Below are positions 10,101 to 17,365 of a DNA stretch of 64,000 bases, piece by piece; the first letter of the stretch is position 1; every line of letters begins with the position of its first letter. The DNA is from Angelobacter sp036502105. Lineage in GTDB: Bacteria; Acidobacteriota; Terriglobia; Terriglobales; Acidobacteriaceae. Made by a program: the position numbers and the translations under genes. The stretch is taken from the NCBI GenBank assembly GCA_036502105.1, contig DASXZE010000062.1, forward strand, positions 1-64,000, given 5' to 3'. Under the pieces are notes generated by a model. That model made no database searches. It was not told where the DNA came from and saw only the letters and a program-made list of their open reading frames with translations.

Positions 10101-10577
10101 CAAGTCCTCCACATCGCGCTGCGTCACAGTCCCACCGACTGTCGAACTATCGGTTTGCAGCAGCGGAGTCGTCGCCTGCACTTCCACTGTTTCACCGGCC
10201 GCTCCAACCTGCATTTGGGCATTCACACGCGCGCGGTCGCCTGCTGAAACCGTCACGGTGCCAACAAAAGCCTTGAATCCCGGTCCTTCCACGCGAACCG
10301 AGTACCGCCCGGGCTTAAGAAAGGTGAACACGTATTCGCCCTCGGAGTTCGCCTGCCCAGTGCGGGCATCATTTGTGCCGGTATTAGTGATTACCACCTT
10401 GGCGTTGGCTACGACTGCCCCGCTGCTATCCGTTACTGTGCCCAGCACATCCGCAGTAGTTACCTGCGCAACGGCTGAAATGCTCGTGAACAAACCTACA
10501 AAAACGATGACGGCAAGCATGAGAAGATGCTGCCGGAATCCACTCGACTCTCTGGTGTGAACAGCTTTGCCTTTCAT
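7107..10577 (-). CDS. TonB-dependent receptor with carboxypeptidase-regulatory-like domain (Oar-like)
   Basis: This large outer-membrane protein has 1156 residues from the chosen start. I placed the start at the ATG at 10577 because AGAGGAG lies 8 nt before it; an in-frame ATG 60 nt upstream lacks such a site. A signal peptide ends at AVAQ (about residue 38). A carboxypeptidase-regulatory-like beta-sandwich follows (LGTVTDSSGAVVANAKVVI to about residue 130), then a plug domain (LPLTSRNLISLVQLVPG; VVNIITKQGTNHFHGSLFEF) and a long barrel ending in QLALKLLF. The Oar-like architecture with a very long barrel is common in Acidobacteriota. Position in the GH116-symporter-GH81 series suggests energised uptake of oligosaccharides across the outer membrane. 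The leader contains a LacI-type operator about 170 nt before the start, which implies regulation by the adjacent LacI-family protein. Confidence 0.93.
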   Translation of the reverse strand: MKGKAVHTRESSGFRQHLLMLAVIVFVGLFTSISAVAQVTTADVLGTVTDSSGAVVANAKVVITNTGTNDARTGQANSEGEYVFTFLKPGRYSVRVEGPGFKAFVGTVTVSAGDRARVNAQMQVGAAGETVEVQATTPLLQTDSSTVGGTVTQRDVEDLPLTSRNLISLVQLVPGANEAASISGLSSGQRPDDRRQTSSFSVHGHDDILNNELIDGTDNNERIIGTIGVKPSIDAIQEVSVLTDNYLPDGGRTPGAVVNIITKQGTNHFHGSLFEFFQNNAMNARNPFDPTPNATTPISPQSELRQNDFGGSIGGPIFKDKTFFFGAIEEFRQIAGVQNPIFSSVPTLAQEQAGPAAIVAANPATAALGVDPIAAKLFTLFPAPNTGAPGATTNNFVFDPNKTQFSTTVDLRIDHRFNDNNLLYGRYTLNNVTTNLPDNLPAVNVGGTLVSPGSGAFGFSGPAKDIAHNFQLNYTHVFSPALLLELKAAYTRIDNSSDSSNAGKNPASIFGFPSNINFGPSATGLPLILLPSIQALGDSRFIPLEDLNNTFQYNGAITYNFGQHTVKAGAALIRRQAREVQSDNANGRYNFGLPEDSGNPAADLASFLVGAFTGVARSASLFAPDYRMWEPGFFAQDNWKVKSWLTLNYGFRYDVYTPFTEVHNHISNFDTTTGQVLVAGVNGVSDTAGITTDYSNFSPRLGFAASLGHGMVLRGGFGLTYFPGNYTSNAALKNPPFTSNFSGQNCASPQAVALEQAVAVPNPVDPTQPPPPGHIFQSQVQTSCATIAGAPTTLAAGIPVPVAPGPNTLGLGYSAVQTDLKSGSVDQFNLMFEKQFGQNVLTIGYVGDIGHHLPMTLNNVNVPNPTGLTPAQILNFKQTDIPFPTVGGVADYISQGSSTYHALQVSFQRRYSKGITIGSNYTWSHSIDDTTTLSFEGQEGFGNANPFNVQALETGNSDLDLRHRFVAYGTYELPFGKDLSGARKLAFGGWQTNAILVWNSGSPFTITDNFTNQSQNVFPGAVAAAGPDRPNQIASATLSNPSVSEWFNRNAFVIPAQGEIGNAPRNGLFGPHFRHFDFSLFKDFALKESVKLQFRTEFYNLTNTPSYFVANNQNSDSTTNLVPAQGATPSTAFGQIVRTSPNYTPRAIQLALKLLF

Positions 10578-11010
10578 TGGGTCGCTCCTCTTTGTTGAAT
10601 TCGTTCTCGAACCATTTCTCTCGATTGCTGACGGCACTTGTATTTTTTGCGAACAGTAAAGCCGTCATCGCCTCGCATTATTTTCCGCACACTCTGCCCC
10701 AGGGCCTCCCCTCGGCCAGATTCATAGCATTCCAGCAGTTTGCCGCAACGTTTACCAAAACGTTTTGGTAGACGTTGGCATGACATTTGGCCACTGATGA
10801 ATCTCATTGTCAAGAGCCGTGTTCCGGAAAAACTCAGGCAACCGCACTCAAAGGCGCATAAATACTGGCGCATCTCGCCATAAAAATATTGAATTGGAAT
10901 AATAGAAATTTAAGATTCAGCTGCAAACAAAAAAGCAAATTCAATTGCAGCAGGAGTTCCGTATCGGGAAAAGCTAAGAATGGCTTTGAGTAGTATTTAG
11001 TAAATTCGAA
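10578..11010. other. 433-bp leader between LacI regulator and TonB receptor
   Basis: This interval holds no convincing gene. Its main content is the LacI-type palindrome listed separately and the receptor ribosome-binding site near 10585. The part next to the regulator stop (about 10,880-10,990) is A/T-rich and has a weak long-loop pairing (GCTGCAA with TTGCAGC near 10,920-10,950), which I do not consider a terminator. Promoter elements for the receptor presumably lie between about 10,650 and 10,800, overlapping the operator. Confidence 0.6.
10746..10777. promoter_or_regulatory. LacI-family operator palindrome
   Basis: The core TACCAAAACGTTTTGGTA (10753-10770) is a perfect 18-bp palindrome with the central CG typical of LacI/PurR-family operators. 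It extends outward to CAACGT on the left and ACGTTG on the right, giving a 32-bp palindrome with a single mismatched pair (T10752 with G10771). It lies about 170 nt upstream of the TonB receptor start and about 240 nt downstream of the LacI-family gene. The natural reading is that this regulator represses, or switches on, the glucan locus from here. Confidence 0.85.
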
Positions 11011-12051
11011 CTAAGATGATTTCGATTTGCACTTGCCCGTTGATTCCCTGACGATCAACTCGGGCTCAACCAGAATCTCTGCGGGAACTCGCTTGTGATT
11101 CAGGCGATCCAGGAGTGTCTTGGCGGCAATTTGTGCCATTTTTTTCCACGGTTGCCGAATGGTTGTGAGACTCGGATTCTGATAGGCCGCGCTGTTCACG
11201 TCGTCAAAGCCAACCACTGAAACATCCTCAGGCACGCGGAAGCCGGCATCGCGCAAAGAGCGGACAGCTCCGATGGCGGAAAAGTCGTTATAAGCAAAGA
11301 GCGCCGTAAAATCTTTTTTCTTCTTCAAAAACTGCTGCACCATGGGATAGCTGACCTCGGGAGAAAACCCGGGCTTGGTGAGTTGAAAGGTCCAGTCTTC
11401 TGAAGCTGGAATACCGGAACGAATGGCCGCTTGTTGAATGGACCGCCAGCGCTCCGCAGAGTCAGAGCTAAAGGTCTGCCCTTTCATAAACGCGATTTTC
11501 TTGTGCCCCAGCTCTGCTAGATGGTCAATCGCCAGCTTGGCGGCAAGATCGTGATCAAGAACAACGTTAGTAAGGCCAGCCAGCCGCTTATGGCCAGAAA
11601 TGGCAACCGCCGGCAGTGGCAATGGCTTTTTCAGCGCGGTATCGATAAGAATGAACCCTTCCACGGATCTTTCCATCAGAATTCTGGGATATTCCTCCAG
11701 CAAGTCCGGCCTGCGTCCGTGCGTGGCCACCAGGTAGAAATAGCCATGGCCAATGAGATATTCGCCAATAGCGTTCAGCAGCAATGCGCCATAGCCTTCG
11801 CTGATTTCCGGCGCCAGAATTCCAATGGTATAGCTGCGCTTGTTCTTAAGCGTCCGGGCCGCATGGTTAGGCCGGTAATTCAGTTTTTTGGCCGCGGCAA
11901 AAATGCGGTCTTGCGTCTTTTGCGGAATCTCACCTGCCCTGGGGACGCCATTCAACACAACAGAAATTGTCCCAGGACTCAATGCCAAATGATCGGCTAG
12001 GCGTTTCAGGCTTGTGGCTGAACCAGCGGCTTTCCCTACCCTTCGGGGCAT
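11011..12051 (-). CDS. LacI-family transcriptional regulator
   Basis: The product has 346 residues. The N-terminal helix-turn-helix and hinge are clear: SLKRLADHLALSPGTISVVL, then RIFAAAKKLNYRPNHAARTL (about residues 14-66). A periplasmic-binding-protein-like sensor domain follows, with SYTIGILAPEISEGYGALLL, HLAELGHKKIAFMKG, FTALFAYNDFSAIGAVRSLR and VPEDVSVVGFDDV, and it ends SLTTIRQPWKKMAQ. The ATG has GAGGAGAAG 8 nt upstream. It is transcribed toward the glucan locus and diverges from an MFS transporter gene. The palindrome in the receptor leader fits its DNA-binding family. The effector is probably a mono- or disaccharide from glucan breakdown, but the sequence does not say which. Confidence 0.95.
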   Translation of the reverse strand: MPRRVGKAAGSATSLKRLADHLALSPGTISVVLNGVPRAGEIPQKTQDRIFAAAKKLNYRPNHAARTLKNKRSYTIGILAPEISEGYGALLLNAIGEYLIGHGYFYLVATHGRRPDLLEEYPRILMERSVEGFILIDTALKKPLPLPAVAISGHKRLAGLTNVVLDHDLAAKLAIDHLAELGHKKIAFMKGQTFSSDSAERWRSIQQAAIRSGIPASEDWTFQLTKPGFSPEVSYPMVQQFLKKKKDFTALFAYNDFSAIGAVRSLRDAGFRVPEDVSVVGFDDVNSAAYQNPSLTTIRQPWKKMAQIAAKTLLDRLNHKRVPAEILVEPELIVRESTGKCKSKSS

Positions 12052-12215
12052 GTCACTCTTCTCCTCAGCGCTGTATCCAAGAATGGCAAATCAGGATTGT
12101 CGTAAATTCGAGTAACGCCATCTTATCGTGAGCTGCTTTATTACGTCTAGCGAGAACACGCCCATTTTTCGCGCCTTTAACTCAAAATTAACTAAATGGC
12201 TGAGATTGGCGCACT

Positions 12216-12233
12216 TGCGCAATTGGTTGCACA
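12216..12233. promoter_or_regulatory. Imperfect inverted repeat in the LacI/MFS divergent promoter region
   Basis: TGCGCAA (12216-12222) and TTGCACA (12227-12233) form half-sites with 6 of 7 positions matching around a 4-bp spacer. The site sits in the 247-bp region between the divergent regulator and MFS genes, about 65 nt before the MFS start. It differs from the operator at 10,753, so if functional it may bind another protein or a weaker form of the same one. Confidence 0.35.
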
Positions 12234-12298
12234 CTTTATATCGATGTGTCCTGTTGATATTGTTCCATGCTGGCTAACGCAGGCGTAATTAAGCGAAA

Positions 12299-13546
12299 AT
12301 GTATCCAGTGACTTCCACACGGCTTGCCCTGAATCCAGCCCAGAGTTTGCAGCTGTTTACCGGCCTTGCATCTGCTGGATTTGTTTTGACGGGAATCGTT
12401 AATACATTTCTGGGGCCGCTTTTGCCGATTCTCGCGGCCCGCTGGACGCTCTCAGATTCGCGCGCCGGCTATTTCTTTGCGACACAATTTTTCGGCTCTA
12501 TCATTGGCGTTACCACCAGCAGTTTTTCGCTGCCGCGACGTGGATTTCGCTTCACCATCGGATTGTCATATCTGCTCATGGCCGTAGGCGTAAGAGGACT
12601 GGCGCTATCGCAATGGAAATACGCCTTGATGAGTACGCTCGTTTTTGGATTTGGGTTTGGCCTGGTGATTCCTGCGACCAATCTTTTTGTCTCCCGCGCA
12701 AATCAGTACCGCAGAGCTTCAGCCTTAAGCCTCTTGAATTTCTGCTGGGGCGTAGGAGCTGTTCTTACTCCAGTTGCGATATTTTTCTCCGCACGTAAAG
12801 ATCAAGTGCTTGCATTTTTGATCATATTGAGTGGACTTCTTTCTCTTATGGCAATTAGCGTGGCCTTTACTTCAGGTGGAGAGCTGCCGCTAAAGGAACA
12901 CAACTTTAACGATCATCACCCTCCAGAGCATCCGTCTCCTAAGAATCCATTAGCAAATCTTGTGCCGAAAAAACCAGCATGGCGCTTTGTGGCAATGGTT
13001 GGCGGAATGTTCTTTCTCTACGTTGCCATTGAATCTTCAGTGGGCGGATGGATTGCAACGCTGGCAGAACGAGTTTCTTTCATCGCGGCTGGCAGGTGGT
13101 TTTTAGCGCCATCTCTATTTTGGGCAGGATTGCTTGCTGGTCGCGGCCTGGCTCCTCTGGTGCTGAGACGCATGCATGAGAGGCAGCTTGCACTTGCAGG
13201 GCTGGTGCTTGCCGGCTCATGTATGTGTATCCTGGTATTTTCATCCAACTGGCAATGGATTACCGCTGCCGGCTTTTTTGTAGGGCTCGGGCTCGCAGCA
13301 ATTTTTCCCATCACGGTGGCTTTGCTCTCGCGCTTTAAGGCCGCTGAAACAAGAAATGCCGGCCTCATGTTTGCACTATCAGGTCTAGGCGGAGCAGTCA
13401 TGCCATGGCTCGTGGGAGTCGTCTCAACCAAATCAGGTTCTTTGCAAGTTGGCCTCATGGTGCCCCTGGTTGGAACCATGATTTTGCTTTGGCTGCATGC
13501 GGTTGGCAATCATGGAAGCCAACCGGCGCCAGAAACGCAGCCCTGA
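12299..13546 (+). CDS. MFS transporter, probably sugar-type
   Basis: The product has 415 residues and 12 predicted membrane segments in two halves, separated by a charged loop containing a histidine/proline-rich stretch (NDHHPPEHPSPKNP, about residues 201-214). TM1-TM2 contains GIVNTFLGPLLPILAARW and the TM2-3 loop has a short basic turn (LPRRGFRF), as in many sugar MFS permeases. The gene diverges from the LacI regulator, so control by it is plausible, and the product may be a second uptake route for the released sugar or an exporter. No strong ribosome-binding site precedes the ATG. Substrate unknown. Confidence 0.85.
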   Translation: MYPVTSTRLALNPAQSLQLFTGLASAGFVLTGIVNTFLGPLLPILAARWTLSDSRAGYFFATQFFGSIIGVTTSSFSLPRRGFRFTIGLSYLLMAVGVRGLALSQWKYALMSTLVFGFGFGLVIPATNLFVSRANQYRRASALSLLNFCWGVGAVLTPVAIFFSARKDQVLAFLIILSGLLSLMAISVAFTSGGELPLKEHNFNDHHPPEHPSPKNPLANLVPKKPAWRFVAMVGGMFFLYVAIESSVGGWIATLAERVSFIAAGRWFLAPSLFWAGLLAGRGLAPLVLRRMHERQLALAGLVLAGSCMCILVFSSNWQWITAAGFFVGLGLAAIFPITVALLSRFKAAETRNAGLMFALSGLGGAVMPWLVGVVSTKSGSLQVGLMVPLVGTMILLWLHAVGNHGSQPAPETQP

Positions 13547-13618
13547 CTCAAGTCGCCCAGCGGTCAATCCAGTTACGAGCACAGTGCATCCAAAAATTTA
13601 TATGGAGGGGACCACGCA

Positions 13619-14143
13619 ATGAAGATCACAGAATTGCTGCTGGCTGAACTTGACCACGAAGCTTTTGGATACGCAAGACCCTGGAGCGCGTGCCGGAAGG
13701 AAAAAATAATTGGAAGCTACACGAAAAATCAATGCCGCTCGGCTATCTGGCCACGATTGTCGCCGCCATTCCAGCCTGGCTCGATATGGTAATCAACATG
13801 GATGAACTAGACGTCAATCCGCCAGGTGCTCCAAATTTATGCCTCCCGAATGGAAGACACGGCAGGATATGTGGAGCAGTTTGAAGCCAGCCTGAAAAAG
13901 GGACGAGAGGTCTTGCAGAAGACTTCAGACGACCGCCTGCTAAATATTAAGTGGCGCATGCTATCCGCCGGCAAACTGATGAGCGAACAATCTCGTTACG
14001 TCGCGTGACGGTGTGCTAAATTCATATGGCACCCCATCGCGGACAACTCACAGTCTATCTGCGACTCAATGAAGAGAAAGTCCCTGCGCTCTTACGGCCC
14101 CTCAGCCGATGACGGCAGAGAGCCAACCCTTATAAAAATCTGA
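13619..14143 (+). pseudogene. DinB-family protein pseudogene with several frameshifts
   Basis: A good start (GGAGGGG, 8 nt, ATG at 13619) opens MKITELLLAELDHEAF. The reading then continues in a second frame with KTLERVPEGKNNWKLHEKS, AAIPAWLDMV and DELDVNPPG, in a third frame with PPEWKTRQDMWSSL, in another with FEASLKKGREVLQKTSDDR, KLMSEQSRYV and then a stop, and finally HMAPHRGQLTVYLRLNEEK and GPSADDG before TGA at 14141-14143. In order, these pieces make one DinB/YfiT-like protein of about 170 residues, including the conserved HRGQL helix with its metal-binding histidine. At least four frame changes and an internal stop mean it cannot make the protein. It is probably a recently decayed gene because amino-acid similarity to the family is still obvious. 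Confidence 0.85.
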
Positions 14144-14147
14144 TTCT

Positions 14148-14173
14148 GGCCCTTATTGGGGCTATTTTTTTTT
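14148..14173 (+). terminator. Short intrinsic terminator after the DinB pseudogene
   Basis: GGCCC and GGGGC flank a short loop (14148-14162) and are followed by TATTTTTTTTT. The stem has only 4-5 pairs, but the U-tract is nine long. It would end plus-strand transcripts from the MFS gene and pseudogene before the permease gene. Confidence 0.5.
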
Positions 14174-14324
14174 ATGCGAAAAAAATCGGAAATGTCTCAA
14201 ATTTTAGAAACCTTTTTCTCCAGCGACCGTATATATCTTCCAGACAGATACGTGGAACTTTAAATAGCCCGAAGGTTCGCTAATTTCGGCTTCCTAATTT
14301 CTAACTAGACTTAAAGGGAAAATA

Positions 14325-16865
14325 ATGCAGGTTCTGGAACATATCCGTTACGCATTGCGGCAGTTCAGGAAAGCTCCTGGATTCACGACAACAGCCGTTT
14401 TGACCCTGGCATTAGGCATTGGCGCGACAACAGCCATCTTTACGCTCGTGCATGCGGTGCTGCTCAAGTCGCTCCCGGTAGCCAAGCCAGAAGAGCTGGT
14501 GCGCATTGGCAACGAGGAAAATTGCTGCGTCAATGGCGGGTTGCAGGACAACTGGACGCTCTTCTCTTACGAACAATACAGGCAATTTAAAGAGCAAACG
14601 CCGGGCTTTGCCGAGTTAGCGGCTTTTCAATCCGGCGGCAGCCTCATTGGAGCGCGGCGAAGTGGAAGTAGTAAATCGTCTGAATCATTTCGTGGCGAAT
14701 TTGTCTCGGGTAATTATTTTTCAACCTTTGAGATTCCCGCTTACGCCGGCCGCATGCTCTCCCCTCAGGACGACACTAAAGGAGCGCCTGCCGTTGCTGT
14801 GATGAGCTTCCGCACCTGGCAGGAAAAATTCGGCGGCGATCCCTCTGTTGTGGGAGCGGGATTCGTCATGAACGCGCAGCCAGTCACGGTTGTAGGTATC
14901 GCACCGCCCGGATTTTTTGGCGACCGTGTACAGAGCAATCCAAATGCACTATGGCTTCCGCTGTCTATTGAACCGGTGATTGAACCGGCCAACTCGCTCC
15001 TGAATGATGCCGCGCTGGATTGGCTTGATCTCATTGGCCGCACCAAGCCCGGTGCTGACAAGAAATCCATGGAAGCGCAGATGCAAGTAGAGCTGCGGCA
15101 ATTTCTTCTGAGCCCTGAAAGCAAAGTAGAAGATCGCTCCAAATCTCTGGTCGCCAAACAGACACTGCATTTCTCTCCTGGCGGTGGCGGCGTACAGATG
15201 CTGCGCGATGAATATCAAGATGGCTTGCACCTGCTGATGTGGATTTCCGCTTTTGTTCTACTGATTGCCTGCGCCAACCTGGCAAACCTGATGCTCGTGC
15301 GTGCCACCACACGCAAGCAACAGATTTCAATCCGCTCCGCGTTAGGCGCTTCACGCACTACACTCATACGCCAGGCTCTCACCGAAAGCGTTGTGCTGGC
15401 AATGATGGGCGGCGTAGCCGGGATTGCCATCGCTTTTGCCGGTACGCGCATGATTTTGCATCTGGCTTTTGGACATGATTACGTGCCGATCAACGCGACG
15501 CCATCTCTGCCGGTATTGGCTTTTGCATTCGCAGTTTCGTTGCTCACTGGTATCCTCTTTGGCCTGGCTCCCGCCTGGATGACGGCCAAGGCAAATCCCG
15601 CCGAAGCTTTGCGCGGCGCCGGACGTTCCACCGGACGCAAAGGCACCGCAGGACAGAAAGCGTTGGTAGTGGTTCAGGCAGCGTTGTCACTGGTGCTGTT
15701 ATGTGCTGCAGGTCTGCTGACGCGCAGCCTGAATAACATGCAGCACAGAAACTTTGGCTTTGATACGACCAACCGATACATTCTCCATATCGATCCACAA
15801 ATGGCTGGATACAAGCCGGACGCACTGGAGCCGCTCTACCGCCAACTGCATGACAGCTTAAGCGCCATCCCCGGAATTCAGCAGGTAAGTTTTTCGCTCT
15901 ACAGCCCCATGGAAGGCGACAATTGGGGCGAAGGGGTTTTTCTTGATGGTGAACCGCCACCACCACCCGGCACGCCCGATCATGGCGCTTCATGGGTGCG
16001 CGTGAGCCCTGGTTATTTCGATACCATCGGCACAAAGGTTGTTGAAGGCCGCGCGATCAATGAGCAGGACACTCCGGGCACAGTTACAGTCGCTTTAGTA
16101 AATCGCTTCTTTGAAAAAAAGTATTTCAAAGACGGTCACGCCATTGGAAAACATTTCAGCAATGACCTGAAGCATTCCGGTGCTTTTGAAATCGTCGGAG
16201 TAACCGAGGACACCAATTATTGGGGAGCAGCAAGTAAAATGCGCGCCATGTATTTTCTGGCTAAAGGCCAGACCGCGCATATAACGGATGATCCGCGATA
16301 CCTGCAGTTTGAAGACCGGTCAAAATACCTGAATGCCATTGAAATCCAGACGCGTGGTGAAGTTGCAGGGCTTGAAGTACAACTCCGCCGGGCTCTTTCG
16401 CAGATCAATCCTGATTTGGCGATTGTTGAGTTTCAAGGCTTTTCCACGCAGGTAAAGGCAAACTTCAGCCAGCAGGAGATGATCGCAAAGCTGACTTCGT
16501 TCTTCGGATTTCTCGCGCTGATCCTGGCATCCATTGGTCTTTATGGAGTCACTTCATACACGGTAGAGCGGCGGACGAGCGAGATTGGCATTCGCATGGC
16601 CCTGGGCGCAGACCGCGTGGATATGCTGGGAATGGTTTTGCGTGGGGCATTTATACAGGTTGGGATTGGACTTGCCATCGGCATTCCAGTTACGATTTTT
16701 GGTGGCCGTGTCATGTCCAGCCAGTTGTATGGAGTTAAGCCCTATGATCCGCTGGTTTTATCCGTCACCACAATCGTGTTGGCGGCCGCAGCTTTTATCG
16801 CTGCGGTAATTCCGGCCCGGAGAGCAGCCAACACCGAACCCATGCTGGCATTACGCACGGAGTAA
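14325..16865 (+). CDS. ABC-type MacB/FtsX-like permease (orphan, ADOP type)
   Basis: The product has 846 residues and two MacB-PCD/FtsX cassettes. The first begins with IRYALRQFRKAPGFTTTAVL and TLALGIGATTAIFTLVHAVL, then a periplasmic domain, then FtsX helices (ISAFVLLIACANLANLMLVR, about residues 305-325). A second cassette follows from KALVVVQAALSLVLLCAAGL (about 445), ending with FLALILASIGLYGVTSYTVE and IPARRAANTEPMLALRTE. Eight membrane segments in total make this the fused double-permease form frequent in Acidobacteriota. No ATPase or adaptor gene is adjacent, so its energy partner and substrate are unknown. A ribosome-binding site (AAAGGG) lies upstream of the ATG. Related permeases act in lipoprotein release or in export of peptides and drugs. 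Confidence 0.92.
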   Translation: MQVLEHIRYALRQFRKAPGFTTTAVLTLALGIGATTAIFTLVHAVLLKSLPVAKPEELVRIGNEENCCVNGGLQDNWTLFSYEQYRQFKEQTPGFAELAAFQSGGSLIGARRSGSSKSSESFRGEFVSGNYFSTFEIPAYAGRMLSPQDDTKGAPAVAVMSFRTWQEKFGGDPSVVGAGFVMNAQPVTVVGIAPPGFFGDRVQSNPNALWLPLSIEPVIEPANSLLNDAALDWLDLIGRTKPGADKKSMEAQMQVELRQFLLSPESKVEDRSKSLVAKQTLHFSPGGGGVQMLRDEYQDGLHLLMWISAFVLLIACANLANLMLVRATTRKQQISIRSALGASRTTLIRQALTESVVLAMMGGVAGIAIAFAGTRMILHLAFGHDYVPINATPSLPVLAFAFAVSLLTGILFGLAPAWMTAKANPAEALRGAGRSTGRKGTAGQKALVVVQAALSLVLLCAAGLLTRSLNNMQHRNFGFDTTNRYILHIDPQMAGYKPDALEPLYRQLHDSLSAIPGIQQVSFSLYSPMEGDNWGEGVFLDGEPPPPPGTPDHGASWVRVSPGYFDTIGTKVVEGRAINEQDTPGTVTVALVNRFFEKKYFKDGHAIGKHFSNDLKHSGAFEIVGVTEDTNYWGAASKMRAMYFLAKGQTAHITDDPRYLQFEDRSKYLNAIEIQTRGEVAGLEVQLRRALSQINPDLAIVEFQGFSTQVKANFSQQEMIAKLTSFFGFLALILASIGLYGVTSYTVERRTSEIGIRMALGADRVDMLGMVLRGAFIQVGIGLAIGIPVTIFGGRVMSSQLYGVKPYDPLVLSVTTIVLAAAAFIAAVIPARRAANTEPMLALRTE

Positions 16866-16877
16866 GTATTTCTACGG

Positions 16878-17363
16878 CTAAGAAGCCGCCATAAAAAGAT
16901 AGTCCATGGCCCATTCTGGTTTGACTCCATGTTGTCTTACCAGCGTGGCCAGTTGCGCATAGTGGCGGATAGAGTGCATGAACATATGAATCAAGATTAC
17001 ACGCCGGCTGGCTTTGAGAGTGCCGGCGCTGCGAGTGGTAAATTCCAACTTTTGTTCCCAATCGCTTTCTTTCCACGCATCCAGTACCGGCAGCAGGGCC
17101 ATGGCTTTATCATGAATTGCAAACATCTCTTCACCTGATCCCAAAGGAATCTGGCCATAAGCTGATTCGGGTATGCCCCGCAGGCGCTGAGCATAACGCA
17201 ACTCAACGGCAACAATGTGCTGTATCAGCCCGGCCACTGAGTTTGTCTCACGCACATCGCAAGGCAATGAGAGTACTTCAGGATTTTTGGCAATCAGCTG
17301 TCGCCAACCTTGAGTCGTACGTTCCACCCAACCCTGCAACTCTTCACTGGTCAACGATGTCAT
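16878..17363 (-). CDS. DinB-family protein
   Basis: This 161-residue four-helix-bundle protein shows the DinB superfamily pattern: GLIQHIVAVELRYAQRL (about 42-58) with one candidate metal histidine, and HMFMHSIRHYAQLATLVRQ (about 126-144) with the H-x3-H pair. The family contains thiol-dependent metalloenzymes and proteins of unknown role. It starts 2 nt after the stop of the glucose-6-phosphate dehydrogenase gene and is probably co-transcribed with it. Its stop lies 12 nt from the convergent permease gene. It is unlike the DinB pseudogene at 13.6 kb and is not a copy of it. Confidence 0.85.
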   Translation of the reverse strand: MTSLTSEELQGWVERTTQGWRQLIAKNPEVLSLPCDVRETNSVAGLIQHIVAVELRYAQRLRGIPESAYGQIPLGSGEEMFAIHDKAMALLPVLDAWKESDWEQKLEFTTRSAGTLKASRRVILIHMFMHSIRHYAQLATLVRQHGVKPEWAMDYLFMAAS

Positions 17364-17365
17364 TT

